A DNA stretch of 43,613 nucleotides, from NCBI GenBank assembly GCA_902749685.1, contig CACVKW010001168.1:1-43613 (forward strand), in the 5' to 3' direction. The stretch is from Olavius sp. associated proteobacterium Delta 1 (lineage in GTDB: Bacteria > Desulfobacterota > Desulfobacteria > Desulfobacterales > JAFDCJ01). The stretch's first letter is position 1. Each line of letters opens with the position of its first letter. Below, piece by piece: positions 33,761-42,593 of the stretch. Position numbers and translations under genes: made by a program. The notes below the pieces were generated by a model that was not told the origin of the DNA, ran no database searches, and saw only the letters and a list, made by a program, of their open reading frames with translations.

Positions 33761-35152
33761 ATGAACCGTTCGAAAAAGTTTTGTATTGCAATTGTTATAA
33801 TTACCTGTTTGTCTTTCATAGCTCTTCCCCAGGCCATGGCAGCCGGCCTTACCAGTTTTGACGTTAACAAAATGGGAGACATGTCCGATTTTGACCCCAA
33901 CAACCCGATAATCCCCACCGGAGATACCATCAAGATCGCTCTTATGGCGTCCTTTTCCGGACCAGCCGCTGTCGTGGGACAGATTTATTTTATCTCCGTC
34001 CAGTGGGCAGCCCACGACATCAACAAGCGGGGCGGCATCATGGTGGACGGCAAAATGAAAATGGTCGAGGTCATCAAGGCCAATACCGAGTCTAAGACCG
34101 CCATTGCCAAAAAGGTAGCCGAGCGGATGATCCTGCAGGAAAAAGTCGACGTTCTGTGGGGTACCAACGGCAGCCATATCATGAAAGTCATCAACCAGGT
34201 GGCCAAGAAATATAAAAAGATTGCCCAATGCGCCGCGTCTCTGTCGGATGATCTCTACGATGCCAAAAACTTCACCCGTTATTCTTTCATGAGTTCATTT
34301 CAGACCAACCAGATCGGCCGGGCGGCAGCCTATTATTACGGCAAAAGGCAAAAGGAAAAAAAATTCTATATCCTCTGCCAGGATTACCTGTTCGGCCATG
34401 CAATGGCCAATGGCTTCAAACAAGGTCTGAAGGAATATTATCCTGATGCCGAACTCGTCGGCGAGGACTACCACAAACTTTTCTTGACCGACTTTGCCCC
34501 CTTTCTAACCAAAATAAAAGCCTCCGGAGCCGAAGTTATCTATACCGGCGATTGGATCCCGGACGCCGCCAATCTTCTCAAACAGGCCCGGCAAATGGGC
34601 ATTATGCTGCCCTTTGCCAATACATTCCTGGACGAACCCAATATGCTTCACGAAGTCGGGATCGAGGGCACCAAAGGATTGCTGAATATTTCCCAGTACG
34701 GCGTTGAAAACCCGTTATTCAAAACACCCGAGCAGATAAAATACTATAAGACCTGGAACAATCTGTGGAAAACCAAGTGGCAGGCACCCTATAACACCCG
34801 GTTGTACGAACACGGAACCGGCAACATCGGGTCATACACCCAGCAGACTTACTGGCTGCTGAGTGTAATTGAGAGGGCCGGCAGTACGGATCCTGAAAAA
34901 ATTATCAAGACCTGGGAGGGCGACTCCTACCGCATGGTAAACGGCAAAGTAATCACCATGCGGGCCCAGGATCACAAAGCGATCCAGAACCTTCATGCTG
35001 TTGAGTTTGTCCCACCGGAAGAACAGAGACAATCTTTCAATATTGAACCCTACTACTTCTACAAGGGCACTTCCAGTGTGGGCCCCGTCTTTACAATACC
35101 GGCTGATAAGATCATGCCGTTGCTGGACCCGGATTTGAAACGGACCAAGTAA
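33761..35152 (+). CDS. livK: ABC transporter substrate-binding protein, LivK type (importer 2)
   Basis: A 463-aa type I periplasmic-binding protein. Its Sec signal peptide has a lysine-rich start, a hydrophobic core and an AMA-A cleavage site near residue 27. The mature fold begins about residue 53 with IKIALMASFSGPAAVVGQ. It is longer than the LivK of importer 1 and clearly divergent, so a different ligand is likely. The ribosome-binding site is AAGGAGG. Hairpins in the 266-bp gap to livH parallel the hairpin after livK of importer 1. Confidence 0.92.
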   Translation: MNRSKKFCIAIVIITCLSFIALPQAMAAGLTSFDVNKMGDMSDFDPNNPIIPTGDTIKIALMASFSGPAAVVGQIYFISVQWAAHDINKRGGIMVDGKMKMVEVIKANTESKTAIAKKVAERMILQEKVDVLWGTNGSHIMKVINQVAKKYKKIAQCAASLSDDLYDAKNFTRYSFMSSFQTNQIGRAAAYYYGKRQKEKKFYILCQDYLFGHAMANGFKQGLKEYYPDAELVGEDYHKLFLTDFAPFLTKIKASGAEVIYTGDWIPDAANLLKQARQMGIMLPFANTFLDEPNMLHEVGIEGTKGLLNISQYGVENPLFKTPEQIKYYKTWNNLWKTKWQAPYNTRLYEHGTGNIGSYTQQTYWLLSVIERAGSTDPEKIIKTWEGDSYRMVNGKVITMRAQDHKAIQNLHAVEFVPPEEQRQSFNIEPYYFYKGTSSVGPVFTIPADKIMPLLDPDLKRTK

Positions 35153-35157
35153 AGAGG

Positions 35158-35198
35158 CGGGCAATGAGAAGTTTTTTGGTGACTTTTTGTATTGCCCG
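35158..35198 (+). terminator. Long-loop stem after livK of importer 2
   Basis: CGGGCAAT and ATTGCCCG pair perfectly over 8 bp with a 25-nt T-rich loop, starting 6 bp after the livK stop. It could stabilise the livK 3' end or act as an attenuator. No clean T-tract follows. Confidence 0.4.
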
Positions 35199-35232
35199 AG
35201 TTTAACGATTCGGTTGACACCGTGCTGATAGC

Positions 35233-35301
35233 GGGCGGGGATAAACCCCGCCCCTACCCACAAGAAACATTTTAAATATAGAGGAGGGGTTTATCCCCTC
35301 C
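35233..35301. repeat. Pair of GC-rich palindromic (REP-like) hairpins
   Basis: Hairpin 1: GGGCGGGG, loop ATAAA, CCCCGCCC (35233-35253). Hairpin 2: GGAGGGG, loop TTTAT, CCCCTCC (35283-35301). The loops are reverse complements, so the two are relatives in opposite orientation. They lie between livK and livH of importer 2. Dispersed palindromic repeats of this look are common between genes in many bacteria. Confidence 0.6.
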
Positions 35302-35418
35302 CGAATATTTGACAGACTAATATTGTGTGTTGGAAGGCATAATAAAAAAGTGGTTAAAATAAACTGCCCGACAGTTCATTTTAAGCATTCTTTTATTTCG
35401 ATTCAGGAGGATAAACTT

Positions 35419-36291
35419 ATGAGTCCGACGACTGCGATGTATGTTTCACAGGGTATACATGGTTTGGCATACGGGATGATACTGTTCCTGTTGGCCTCCG
35501 GCCTGACCCTGATTTTCGGCATGATGGGAATTTTGAACCTGGCCCACGCCGCTTTCTTTATGCTGGCTGCCTATTTTTGTTACCAGGTGCTGGCCATGAC
35601 AGGAAGTTTCTGGCTGGCGCTGCTGATAGCACCCATTGCTGCTGCTATTTTCGGGGTTCTGCTCGAGCGATTTCTTTTAAGACGGGTGCACGCCTTCGGA
35701 CACATTGGTGAATTGATATTGACCGTGGGAGTCTCACTGGTCATTTTGGAAAGCGTCAAAGTGTTCTGGGGCACTGAGTTTCTGTATATTACGATACCGC
35801 CGGTCTTGCAGGGCCTTGTCTCATTTGGGGGCCTTGATTACCCGATTTATCGGCTTTTCGTGATTGGATTGTCCCTCGTGGTTTTAGGTATTCTGGCCCT
35901 GATTCTATACAAAACCCGCCTGGGTATGGTGGTGCGTGCGGCCGTTTCCGATGCCGATATGGTTAATTCCTTAGGGATCAATGTACCCCTGGTTTTTATG
36001 TTTGTTTTTGGCACCGGCACCTGGTTGGCTGGCGTGGCCGGGGTGGCCATCGCTCCCATTCTTACCGTATTTCCCGGTTTGGGCGATCAGGTGGGCCTGG
36101 ATGCCTTCATGGTGGTGGTTGTGGGCGGATTCGGCAGTCTCGGGGGTGCCCTCCTGGTTTCCATCATATTCGGGCTGTTAAATTCTTATGGCGTTCAGTT
36201 CGTCTCCCAGCTCGCCCCGGTTCTGATGTTTATCTTTATGGCGATTGTCCTGGTAATTAAACCCATGGGTTTATTTGGAGAAAGAGAATAA
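35419..36291 (+). CDS. livH: Liv-type ABC transporter permease LivH (importer 2)
   Basis: A 290-aa permease with the standard opening (GIHGLAYGMILFLLASGLTL, then FGMMGILNLAHAAFF) and the PMGLFGERE end. The frame is open back to 35323, but ATG 35419 has a CAGGAGG ribosome-binding site and the normal family start. Its stop overlaps the livM start by one base (TAATG). Confidence 0.93.
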   Translation: MSPTTAMYVSQGIHGLAYGMILFLLASGLTLIFGMMGILNLAHAAFFMLAAYFCYQVLAMTGSFWLALLIAPIAAAIFGVLLERFLLRRVHAFGHIGELILTVGVSLVILESVKVFWGTEFLYITIPPVLQGLVSFGGLDYPIYRLFVIGLSLVVLGILALILYKTRLGMVVRAAVSDADMVNSLGINVPLVFMFVFGTGTWLAGVAGVAIAPILTVFPGLGDQVGLDAFMVVVVGGFGSLGGALLVSIIFGLLNSYGVQFVSQLAPVLMFIFMAIVLVIKPMGLFGERE

Positions 36292-37301
36292 TGAACAGAA
36301 CAGTTAAATGGATTTTATGGGTTGTCCTGCTGGTTGCCCTGATATTCTACCCTCAGATTTTTGGCATCTACTATACCAACGTCTTCGTCACCTTTTCAAT
36401 CTTTGCCCTGTATGGCGTTACCCTTAACCTTCTGTTGGGTTATTCCGGGCTCCTGAGTTTCGGACATGCCATGTTCTTCGGCACCGGTGCTTATGGTACC
36501 GCCCTGGCTCTGGAACATATCGAGGGATGCCCGCTATTGGTGGCGCTCCTGTTGGGTTTTTTGGCTGCCGTAGCCCTGGCCGTTATTTTGTGCCCGATAA
36601 TGGTGCGCGTCAGCGGCACGGCATTTGCCATGCTGCACCTGGCATTTGGCCAGCTCATGTTTGTCCTGGCTCTCAAACTGAGAGGAATTACCGGCGGTGA
36701 GGACGGCATCGGGGGATTTCCCATACCACCGTTGAGCATTCCGGGCATCATATCCATTGATATGGAAAATCCATTATATTTTTATTACTTTGCCATGACG
36801 GTTCTGGTGGTCAGCATCTGGATTCTATGGTTTTTTACCAAAACACCTTTCGGCGGTATCATGGTGGGCATGCGGGATAATGCCAGCCGGATCGACTATC
36901 TGGGGTTTAAAGTGCCCCAGAGCAAGGCGGTCATTTACCTTTTCGCCGGCGGTTTTGCCGGAGTGGCCGGTTCAATTTACGCGCTTTTTCAAAACCTGAT
37001 TTCAGCCGAGGACGGGTTTCACGTCTTCGTTTCCTTTGCACCGATCATGATGACCATGGTGGGCGGCATCGGCAGCTTTTTCGGCCCCATAGCGGGTTCA
37101 GCTATTTTTGGCATTATCGAAGAGCTGACCAGCCGGTATACGGAGCGCGTTGAACTGGTGATGGGCTTGATATTGATTCTGGTGATCATGTATGCCCCGA
37201 TGGGATTCATGGGCTTAGTTCAAATTATCAAAGCAAAAATATTCAGCAAAGAATCTGGTCAAAAACAGTCTGAAAAAGCGATCCTCGAGGAGGCTGCATG
37301 A
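36291..37301 (+). CDS. livM: Liv-type ABC transporter permease LivM (importer 2)
   Basis: A 336-aa permease of normal length for the family, with LLLGYSGLLSFGHAMFFGTGAYG, RDNASRIDYLGF and the APMGFMGL end. It lacks the two-helix C-terminal extension seen in LivM of importer 1. It overlaps livG by 4 nt. Confidence 0.93.
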   Translation: MNRTVKWILWVVLLVALIFYPQIFGIYYTNVFVTFSIFALYGVTLNLLLGYSGLLSFGHAMFFGTGAYGTALALEHIEGCPLLVALLLGFLAAVALAVILCPIMVRVSGTAFAMLHLAFGQLMFVLALKLRGITGGEDGIGGFPIPPLSIPGIISIDMENPLYFYYFAMTVLVVSIWILWFFTKTPFGGIMVGMRDNASRIDYLGFKVPQSKAVIYLFAGGFAGVAGSIYALFQNLISAEDGFHVFVSFAPIMMTMVGGIGSFFGPIAGSAIFGIIEELTSRYTERVELVMGLILILVIMYAPMGFMGLVQIIKAKIFSKESGQKQSEKAILEEAA

Positions 37302-38044
37302 ATATTCTGGAAACCAAGGCTCTCTATCACGATTTCAGCGGGTTGAAAGTATTGTTCGATGTCAACCTTGAAGTCAGCGAGGGCGAACGTCACGCCATCA
37401 TCGGACCCAATGGCGCCGGCAAAACCACCCTGTTCAATGTCATCACCGGCACCTATCATCCGAGCCGGGGGGATGTCTTTTTCAAAGGCAGGAAGGTCAC
37501 CGGCTTTAAACCGCATAAAATGGTGCGCCGCGGCATGGGGCGCTCGTTTCAAATAACCAGCACGTTTTCCAGACTGACTGCATTTCAAAATATCCGGATG
37601 GGCATCCTGTCCAAAAGAGATATTCGTTTCAATATGTTCCGCATGCTGAATAATATGCAGGACGTCACGGCCGAAACCGACGAAGTTCTCAAACGCATCA
37701 ACTTGGATGGGGAGCGCGACATCCCGGCCAGCCAACTGTCATACGGCAAAAGCCGCTCCCTGGAAATAAGTATGGCCCTGGCGACCGACCCGGACCTGGT
37801 CATGCTGGATGAACCCACGGCCGGCATGTCGGTTGATGAAACCCATACGGCAGTTGAGCTGATCAGAAGACTTACTGAAGGCAAAACCATGGTCATCATC
37901 GAGCATGACATGGATGTGGTTTTCTCGCTGGCGGACCGTATTACCGTGCTCCACCTCGGAACGATCCTGGCATCCGGCCCACCGGAGGAAATCAGGGACA
38001 ATCAAGCGGTCAAGGACGCTTATCTGGGTGAAATGGAGGTATAA
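37298..38044 (+). CDS. livG: Liv-type ABC transporter ATPase LivG (importer 2)
   Basis: A 248-aa ATPase: Walker A GPNGAGKTT (K42), family-normal signature LSYGKSRSLEI (147-157), Walker B MLDEPTAGM, H-loop IIEHD. The ribosome-binding site is GAGGAGG inside the end of livM. livF follows after 2 bp. Confidence 0.93.
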   Translation: MNILETKALYHDFSGLKVLFDVNLEVSEGERHAIIGPNGAGKTTLFNVITGTYHPSRGDVFFKGRKVTGFKPHKMVRRGMGRSFQITSTFSRLTAFQNIRMGILSKRDIRFNMFRMLNNMQDVTAETDEVLKRINLDGERDIPASQLSYGKSRSLEISMALATDPDLVMLDEPTAGMSVDETHTAVELIRRLTEGKTMVIIEHDMDVVFSLADRITVLHLGTILASGPPEEIRDNQAVKDAYLGEMEV

Positions 38045-38046
38045 GG

Positions 38047-38763
38047 ATGCTGTTAGACGCTAAAGGCCTGAACACATATTACGGTGAGAGCCATGTGCTG
38101 CAGAACATGTCCGTGGCCGTTGACTCCGGTGAAATTGTCGCGCTTTTGGGGCGCAACGGCATGGGTAAAAGCACCACCATGAAATCCATCATGGGCCTGG
38201 TCAAGCCAAAATCCGGTACGGTCTTATTTCAAGGTACGGATATAACGAATTTGCCGCCCTACAAAACGGCCAAAGCAGGCATTGGATATGTCCCGGAGGA
38301 AAGACGGATATTTCCGAACCTGTCTGTTCTTGATAATTTGAAGATGGGCATCAAACACGGAGCTGCAGCTAACATCTCCAGCCGGAACAAATGGACTCTC
38401 GATCGCATTTTTGAACATTTTCCATTTATGAAAGCACGAACCCATCAAAAAGGCGCCCTTCTCTCCGGCGGTGAACAGCAAATGCTAGCCATTGGCCGAA
38501 CACTGATGGGAAATCCGGATCTGCTAATGGTAGATGAACCCACCGAGGGCCTGGCTCCAGTTACGGTCAAAGAGGTTCGCGACATCCTCGAAGACATCAA
38601 CAAAGCCGGGGTTTCGATTCTGCTGGTGGAGCACAATCTCAAAGTGGCCATGTCGCTGGCGGATCGGGTTTATCTGATGGGCAAGGCCCATCTTGGATTT
38701 ACTGGAACCAAAGAAGAGCTTGACGCTAGACCGGATATTCGCGCCAAATATTTGGAAGTATAG
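38047..38763 (+). CDS. livF: Liv-type ABC transporter ATPase LivF (importer 2)
   Basis: A 238-aa ATPase with intact Walker A GRNGMGKST (K41), LSGGEQQ signature, MVDEPTEGL and a histidine in the H-loop (LLVEHN), unlike LivF of importer 1. The ribosome-binding site is GGAGGT within livG's last codons. The stop codon is followed one base later by the largest heptad array of the window. Confidence 0.93.
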   Translation: MLLDAKGLNTYYGESHVLQNMSVAVDSGEIVALLGRNGMGKSTTMKSIMGLVKPKSGTVLFQGTDITNLPPYKTAKAGIGYVPEERRIFPNLSVLDNLKMGIKHGAAANISSRNKWTLDRIFEHFPFMKARTHQKGALLSGGEQQMLAIGRTLMGNPDLLMVDEPTEGLAPVTVKEVRDILEDINKAGVSILLVEHNLKVAMSLADRVYLMGKAHLGFTGTKEELDARPDIRAKYLEV

Positions 38764-38764
38764 G

Positions 38765-39002
38765 CGGGTTGCGCGTTTCGAGTTGCGGGGTACAAGGTAC
38801 AAGATACGAGTTAAGAGTTACGGGGTGCGGGTCGCGCGGTGCGAGGTGCGGGTTGCGAGATACGAGTTACGGGTTGCGAGATACGAGTTACGGGTTGCGA
38901 GATACGAGTTACGGGTTGCGAGTGTCGAGTTGACAGTTTCGTGTTACTGGGTAAGGGGTGCGGGTTACGGGTTACGAGTCATAAAGTGCGGATTCCGGGC
39001 TT
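38765..39002. repeat. 34-unit heptad array, consensus CGRGKTR
   Basis: 34 consecutive 7-bp units without a single indel, for example CGAGTTG, CGGGGTA, CAAGGTA, CGAGTTA, CGGGTTG, CGAGATA. Inside it, the 21-bp block CGGGTTG-CGAGATA-CGAGTTA repeats exactly three times (38849-38911) and starts a fourth, showing recent tandem amplification on top of older degenerate heptads. It begins 2 bp after livF. Confidence 0.9.
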
Positions 39003-39103
39003 CAGCAGATTGAACGTAATGGTACTATCCGGCGACGGTGTAGCGGACTAAGAATCCTGTCAGTAACCAAACTATTGATTGATAGAGCGAAGCGATTTCC
39101 ATA

Positions 39104-39231
39104 AATCTTCAATCTTCAATTTTCAATATTCAATGTTGTTAATGGTTGCGCTATGCTTTATGCGCTTTGCACCTTGCTCTATGCTCCATGCGCTCTGCCC
39201 TATCAATCCACATTCCGAAATCCGAAATCGA
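39104..39231. repeat. Three successive heptad families upstream of the acyl-CoA ligase
   Basis: AATCTTC twice, AATTTTC, AATATTC, AATGTTG (39104-39138; reverse complement of the ATTGAAG family). Then GTTGCGC, TATGCTT, TATGCGC, TTTGCAC, CTTGCTC, TATGCTC, CATGCGC, TCTGCCC, TATCAAT (39145-39207). Then CATTCCG, AAATCCG, AAATCGA (39211-39231). The array ends 19 bp before the chosen ligase start. Confidence 0.85.
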
Positions 39232-39250
39232 CAAGTGGGGAATATTCGTT

Positions 39251-41122
39251 ATGGGAGAAGTGAAATTTCGCAATATCGGTGACATTGAAATATTTGAAAG
39301 CACCCCTATAGAAGAAAGACTGCAAGCTTTCAATACCTATGATCTGCTCAAAAAGGGCGCAGCAATCAACCCGGATGCAACGGCCATCAGCTTTTTCCCT
39401 GCGGGCGACAGCTATGACCAGCCGATGCAAGTGACCTATCGTGACCTGATGGCCAATATCACCAGGTCGGCGAATCTATTCCATGATCTGGGAGTCGGAC
39501 CACAGGATGTCGTATCCTATCTCCTGCCCAATCTTCCGCACACCCATTATGTGCTCTGGGGCGGGGAGGCCGCCGGCATTGCCAATCCAATCAACCCCCT
39601 GCTGGAACCCGATACTATTGCCGAAATATGCCAGGCTGCCGGAACCAAAGTTTTGGTCACGTTGGCTGAGTTTCCGGGATCTGACATCTGGCAGAAAGTT
39701 ATGGAGATTCGAAATGATTTACCCAACCTCAAGGCCATTATCCGAATTATGGGGCCGAACGATGAAAAAGAAGGAATATACGGCTATGATGACATTATCG
39801 GCCGTTATAATGGGGCGAAACTGGATTCAAATCGCATAATTGACCCGCAGGATATCGCTTCCATGTACCACACCGGCGGTACCACCGGAACCCCCAAGCT
39901 GGCGCCCCATAATCATTTCAATGAAGCTGTGATGGCCTATATGCTCGCTGCAGCGGCTGAGATTAATACCGGCGAGGCAACTCTGTGCGGACTGCCGCTT
40001 TTTCATGTCAACGGCACCACGGTTACCGGTTCGATGCCTTTCTCCATTGGTGCCCATGTGGTTCTCCTGGGCCCCCGCGGCTACCGGGACCCATCGGTGA
40101 TGCAAAATTTTTATAAGATTGTGGATCACTACAAGGCGGTCACCTTTTCTTCGGTTCCGACTGTCCTTTCCGTGCTGCTGGACATCCCCCAAGGCGATGC
40201 CGACATATCCTCGCTGCGCTATGCCATCTGCGGAGCGGCGCCGCTTTCAGTAGAGCTTTTCAAACGATTTGAAGCACACAGCGGTATGAAAATACTGGAA
40301 GGCTACGGCCTCACGGAGGGCACCTGCGCCTCTTCTTTCAACCCATATTACGGCCGGCAAAAAGTCGGCTCCATAGGATTACGTTTGCCTTATATGCAAA
40401 TGAAAAGTTTTATTTGTGATGACGATGGAAAATTTGTGCGGGAAGCCGCGACCGATGAAATCGGCTCGGTCTGCATCCATGGGCCGAATGTATTTAACGG
40501 CTATTTAGACGATGCACACAATCAAGGCCTCTGGCCCAAAGAAGGCTGGATGAACACGGGAGATTTAGGAAGACAGGATGCGGACGGCTATTTCTGGTTA
40601 ACCGGTCGCACCAAGGAACTCATCATCCGCGGTGGTCACAACATCGATCCGGCGGCCATTGAGGATCCCCTTTACCGTCTGCCGGGCATCCAGGTGGCGG
40701 CTGCGGTCGGCCGCCCGGACCCGCATGCCGGTGAAGTCCCGATTGCATATGTTCAGCTCCAGGATGATAGCGACCTGTCCGAAGCGCAAATACTAGATTA
40801 TTTGAAAGACGAAATCGGTGAAAGAGCGGCAATACCTAAAGCGGTTTACATTATTGATCAAATCCCTCTGACACCGGTCGGAAAAATATTCAAACCGTCC
40901 TTGCGCTGGCAGGCCATTCAACATGTGTATCAGACTGAGCTGAATGCTCTGGCAGATTTAGCGGAATCAATTCAGGTGTCGGTCCGTGAAGATAAAATCC
41001 ATGGTGCCCTGGCAGTCATTAAGATAAAATCGGCGCCCGACAGAACTATCGATGAACTCAAACAAAAAGTGGATGATATTCTGGCTCGCTACACGGTTAA
41101 ATATTTGCTTGAAATAATCTAA
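39251..41122 (+). CDS. Acyl-CoA synthetase with C-terminal extension (importer 2 module)
   Basis: A 623-aa adenylate-forming ligase: phosphate loop HTGGTTGTPK (207-216), GLPLFHVNG motif, EGYGLTEG A5 motif, LTGRTKELIIRGGHNI hinge and catalytic lysine in PVGKIFKPSLR (K545). About 78 residues continue past that lysine, longer than most ligases, and resemble a small alpha-beta extension. The open frame reaches back to 39146, but the first 35 codons there are translated heptad repeat; the ATG at 39251 with GTGGGG upstream is preferred. It mirrors the ligase that follows importer 1. Confidence 0.9.
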   Translation: MGEVKFRNIGDIEIFESTPIEERLQAFNTYDLLKKGAAINPDATAISFFPAGDSYDQPMQVTYRDLMANITRSANLFHDLGVGPQDVVSYLLPNLPHTHYVLWGGEAAGIANPINPLLEPDTIAEICQAAGTKVLVTLAEFPGSDIWQKVMEIRNDLPNLKAIIRIMGPNDEKEGIYGYDDIIGRYNGAKLDSNRIIDPQDIASMYHTGGTTGTPKLAPHNHFNEAVMAYMLAAAAEINTGEATLCGLPLFHVNGTTVTGSMPFSIGAHVVLLGPRGYRDPSVMQNFYKIVDHYKAVTFSSVPTVLSVLLDIPQGDADISSLRYAICGAAPLSVELFKRFEAHSGMKILEGYGLTEGTCASSFNPYYGRQKVGSIGLRLPYMQMKSFICDDDGKFVREAATDEIGSVCIHGPNVFNGYLDDAHNQGLWPKEGWMNTGDLGRQDADGYFWLTGRTKELIIRGGHNIDPAAIEDPLYRLPGIQVAAAVGRPDPHAGEVPIAYVQLQDDSDLSEAQILDYLKDEIGERAAIPKAVYIIDQIPLTPVGKIFKPSLRWQAIQHVYQTELNALADLAESIQVSVREDKIHGALAVIKIKSAPDRTIDELKQKVDDILARYTVKYLLEII

Positions 41123-41345
41123 AATATGTCAAAAACCAACCGACAAGACCTCCTGATCGGAAGTCTTAGTGCCCATTTCACGAACCGTATGGCTAATTTT
41201 TTGTATCAATTACTTTTCAAGCGGCAGATCTCGGGGTAGGCCGGTATCTATAAACGTCCACAGCATATATTATTTATCGCCGTAACTAGGCACGGCCCGA
41301 AGGCACCTCCAAGCATTCCGAATGAAAATAAGAAAGGAGATTTCC

Positions 41346-42554
41346 ATGAGTAAAAAAGAAGTTGTCATTGTTGATGCGGTGCGCACCGCATTCGGACGCA
41401 TGGGTGGCACCCTGCGGGATATTTTTGCCTCGAAGCTGGCCGGTGTCGGAATACGGGGTCTGCTCGATAAAACAGGCATACAGGAAAAAGCGCACGTGGA
41501 CAGCGTTTTTCTGGGAACGGCTCTCGGATGTTCGCATTCAGGAAATCCGGCCCGCTGGGCGGTGCTGAATTCAGGCTTAGGTTATGAAACGTCGGCCTCC
41601 TACGTGGAGATGCAGTGCGGCAGTGCCATCGACTCCATCAATCATGCGGCCTGGAAGATACTGGCCAACCAGGCCGACATCATCATTGCCGGCGGTATGG
41701 AGTCTTACAGCCAGGCCACATGTAAATTTTCAATGGCCACTGTACCCTATCGACTCATGCCGCCGCTGCCGATTGCACCGCAGCTTTCACCGGTGGCCGA
41801 TGAACAGATCGGGATGGGGCAGACGGCCGAGAATCTGCAGCAGATGTACAATATCCCCCGCGAAGAAATAGACGAGTTTGCCTGCAACAGCCAGATACGC
41901 GCCAAAAAGGCCATGGAAAGCGGTTATTTTGAGGACGAAATCGTGCCGGTGACCATTCCGGGAACCCGCAAAACACCTGAAATCGTATTTGATACGGATG
42001 AGCATCCGCGCCCCGATACCACCCTGGAAGGGCTGGCCAAACTGCCGCCGGCCTTTACCGAAAATGGTACCGTCACGGCCGGCAATGCCTCGGGGCGAAA
42101 TGACGGGTCGGCATTTGTCCTTATGATGAGCGCCGCAAAAGCAACTGAGCTCGGGTATCAGCCCATGGCAAAGTGGTTATCCGGTGCCGATTACGGCTGC
42201 GATCCCAAAATCATGGGCATCGGTCCGGCTTACGCCGTTCCGATTGCGATCAAGCGCGCCGGCCTGACGCTCTCCGACATGGATGTCATGGAGTGCAACG
42301 AGGCTTTCGCGGTACAGAATCTGGCCGTTGTCAGGGAACTCGAGAAACAAAGCGGCCAAAAAATAGATATGAACAAGTGGAATCCCAACGGCGGGGCCAT
42401 TGCCTTCGGCCATCCCAACGGCGCATCGGGTGCCCGCATCTGCATGTTTGCCATGCGCGAATTGATTCGCAGCGGCGGCCGGTACGGTTTCTTTTCTTCC
42501 TGCTGCGGCGGCGGGCTGGGCGTTGCGACGGTGATTGAGAACCTGCAACGGTAG
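41346..42554 (+). CDS. Acetyl-CoA acetyltransferase/acyltransferase (thiolase)
   Basis: A 402-aa thiolase with nucleophile C91 (MQCGSAIDS), ECNEAFA, the histidine in GGAIAFGHPNGASG and the second cysteine in SSCCGGGLG. An upstream ATG (41322) is in frame, but ATG 41346 has an AAGGAG ribosome-binding site and the family start MSKKEVVIVDAVRT. It lies 223 bp downstream of the ligase; together they complete module 2 with activation and a thiolytic step. It is only distantly similar to the FadA-type thiolase at 25351. Confidence 0.93.
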   Translation: MSKKEVVIVDAVRTAFGRMGGTLRDIFASKLAGVGIRGLLDKTGIQEKAHVDSVFLGTALGCSHSGNPARWAVLNSGLGYETSASYVEMQCGSAIDSINHAAWKILANQADIIIAGGMESYSQATCKFSMATVPYRLMPPLPIAPQLSPVADEQIGMGQTAENLQQMYNIPREEIDEFACNSQIRAKKAMESGYFEDEIVPVTIPGTRKTPEIVFDTDEHPRPDTTLEGLAKLPPAFTENGTVTAGNASGRNDGSAFVLMMSAAKATELGYQPMAKWLSGADYGCDPKIMGIGPAYAVPIAIKRAGLTLSDMDVMECNEAFAVQNLAVVRELEKQSGQKIDMNKWNPNGGAIAFGHPNGASGARICMFAMRELIRSGGRYGFFSSCCGGGLGVATVIENLQR

Positions 42555-42565
42555 ATAAAATGAAT

Positions 42566-42593
42566 ATCGATGATTGAAAATTGAATATTTGCC
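42566..42593. repeat. Heptad microrepeat, family ATTGAAA
   Basis: ATCGATG, ATTGAAA, ATTGAAT, ATTTGCC in phase, 12 bp after the thiolase stop codon. Confidence 0.5.

Larger units (their letters stand above)
38764..39250. other. Repeat-filled gap between livF and the acyl-CoA ligase
   Basis: 487 bp consisting mostly of heptad arrays (38765-39002 and 39104-39231). Open frames crossing it encode only 7-residue repeats and are not considered genes. Nothing else is recognisable. Confidence 0.7.

Noticed and set aside
38849..38918. Possible CRISPR array (21-bp exact repeats)
   Set aside because: The repeats are directly adjacent with no unique spacers, and no cas genes are present.
38693..39051. 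Open frames of 70-106 codons across the heptad array (products with 7-residue repeats)
   Set aside because: They are translations of the 7-bp tandem repeat, which leaves all frames open; no ribosome-binding site and no family resemblance.
39146..39250. Upstream start of the ligase at 39146
   Set aside because: The first 35 codons are translated heptad repeat; the ATG at 39251 has a ribosome-binding site-like GTGGGG and fits the family start.
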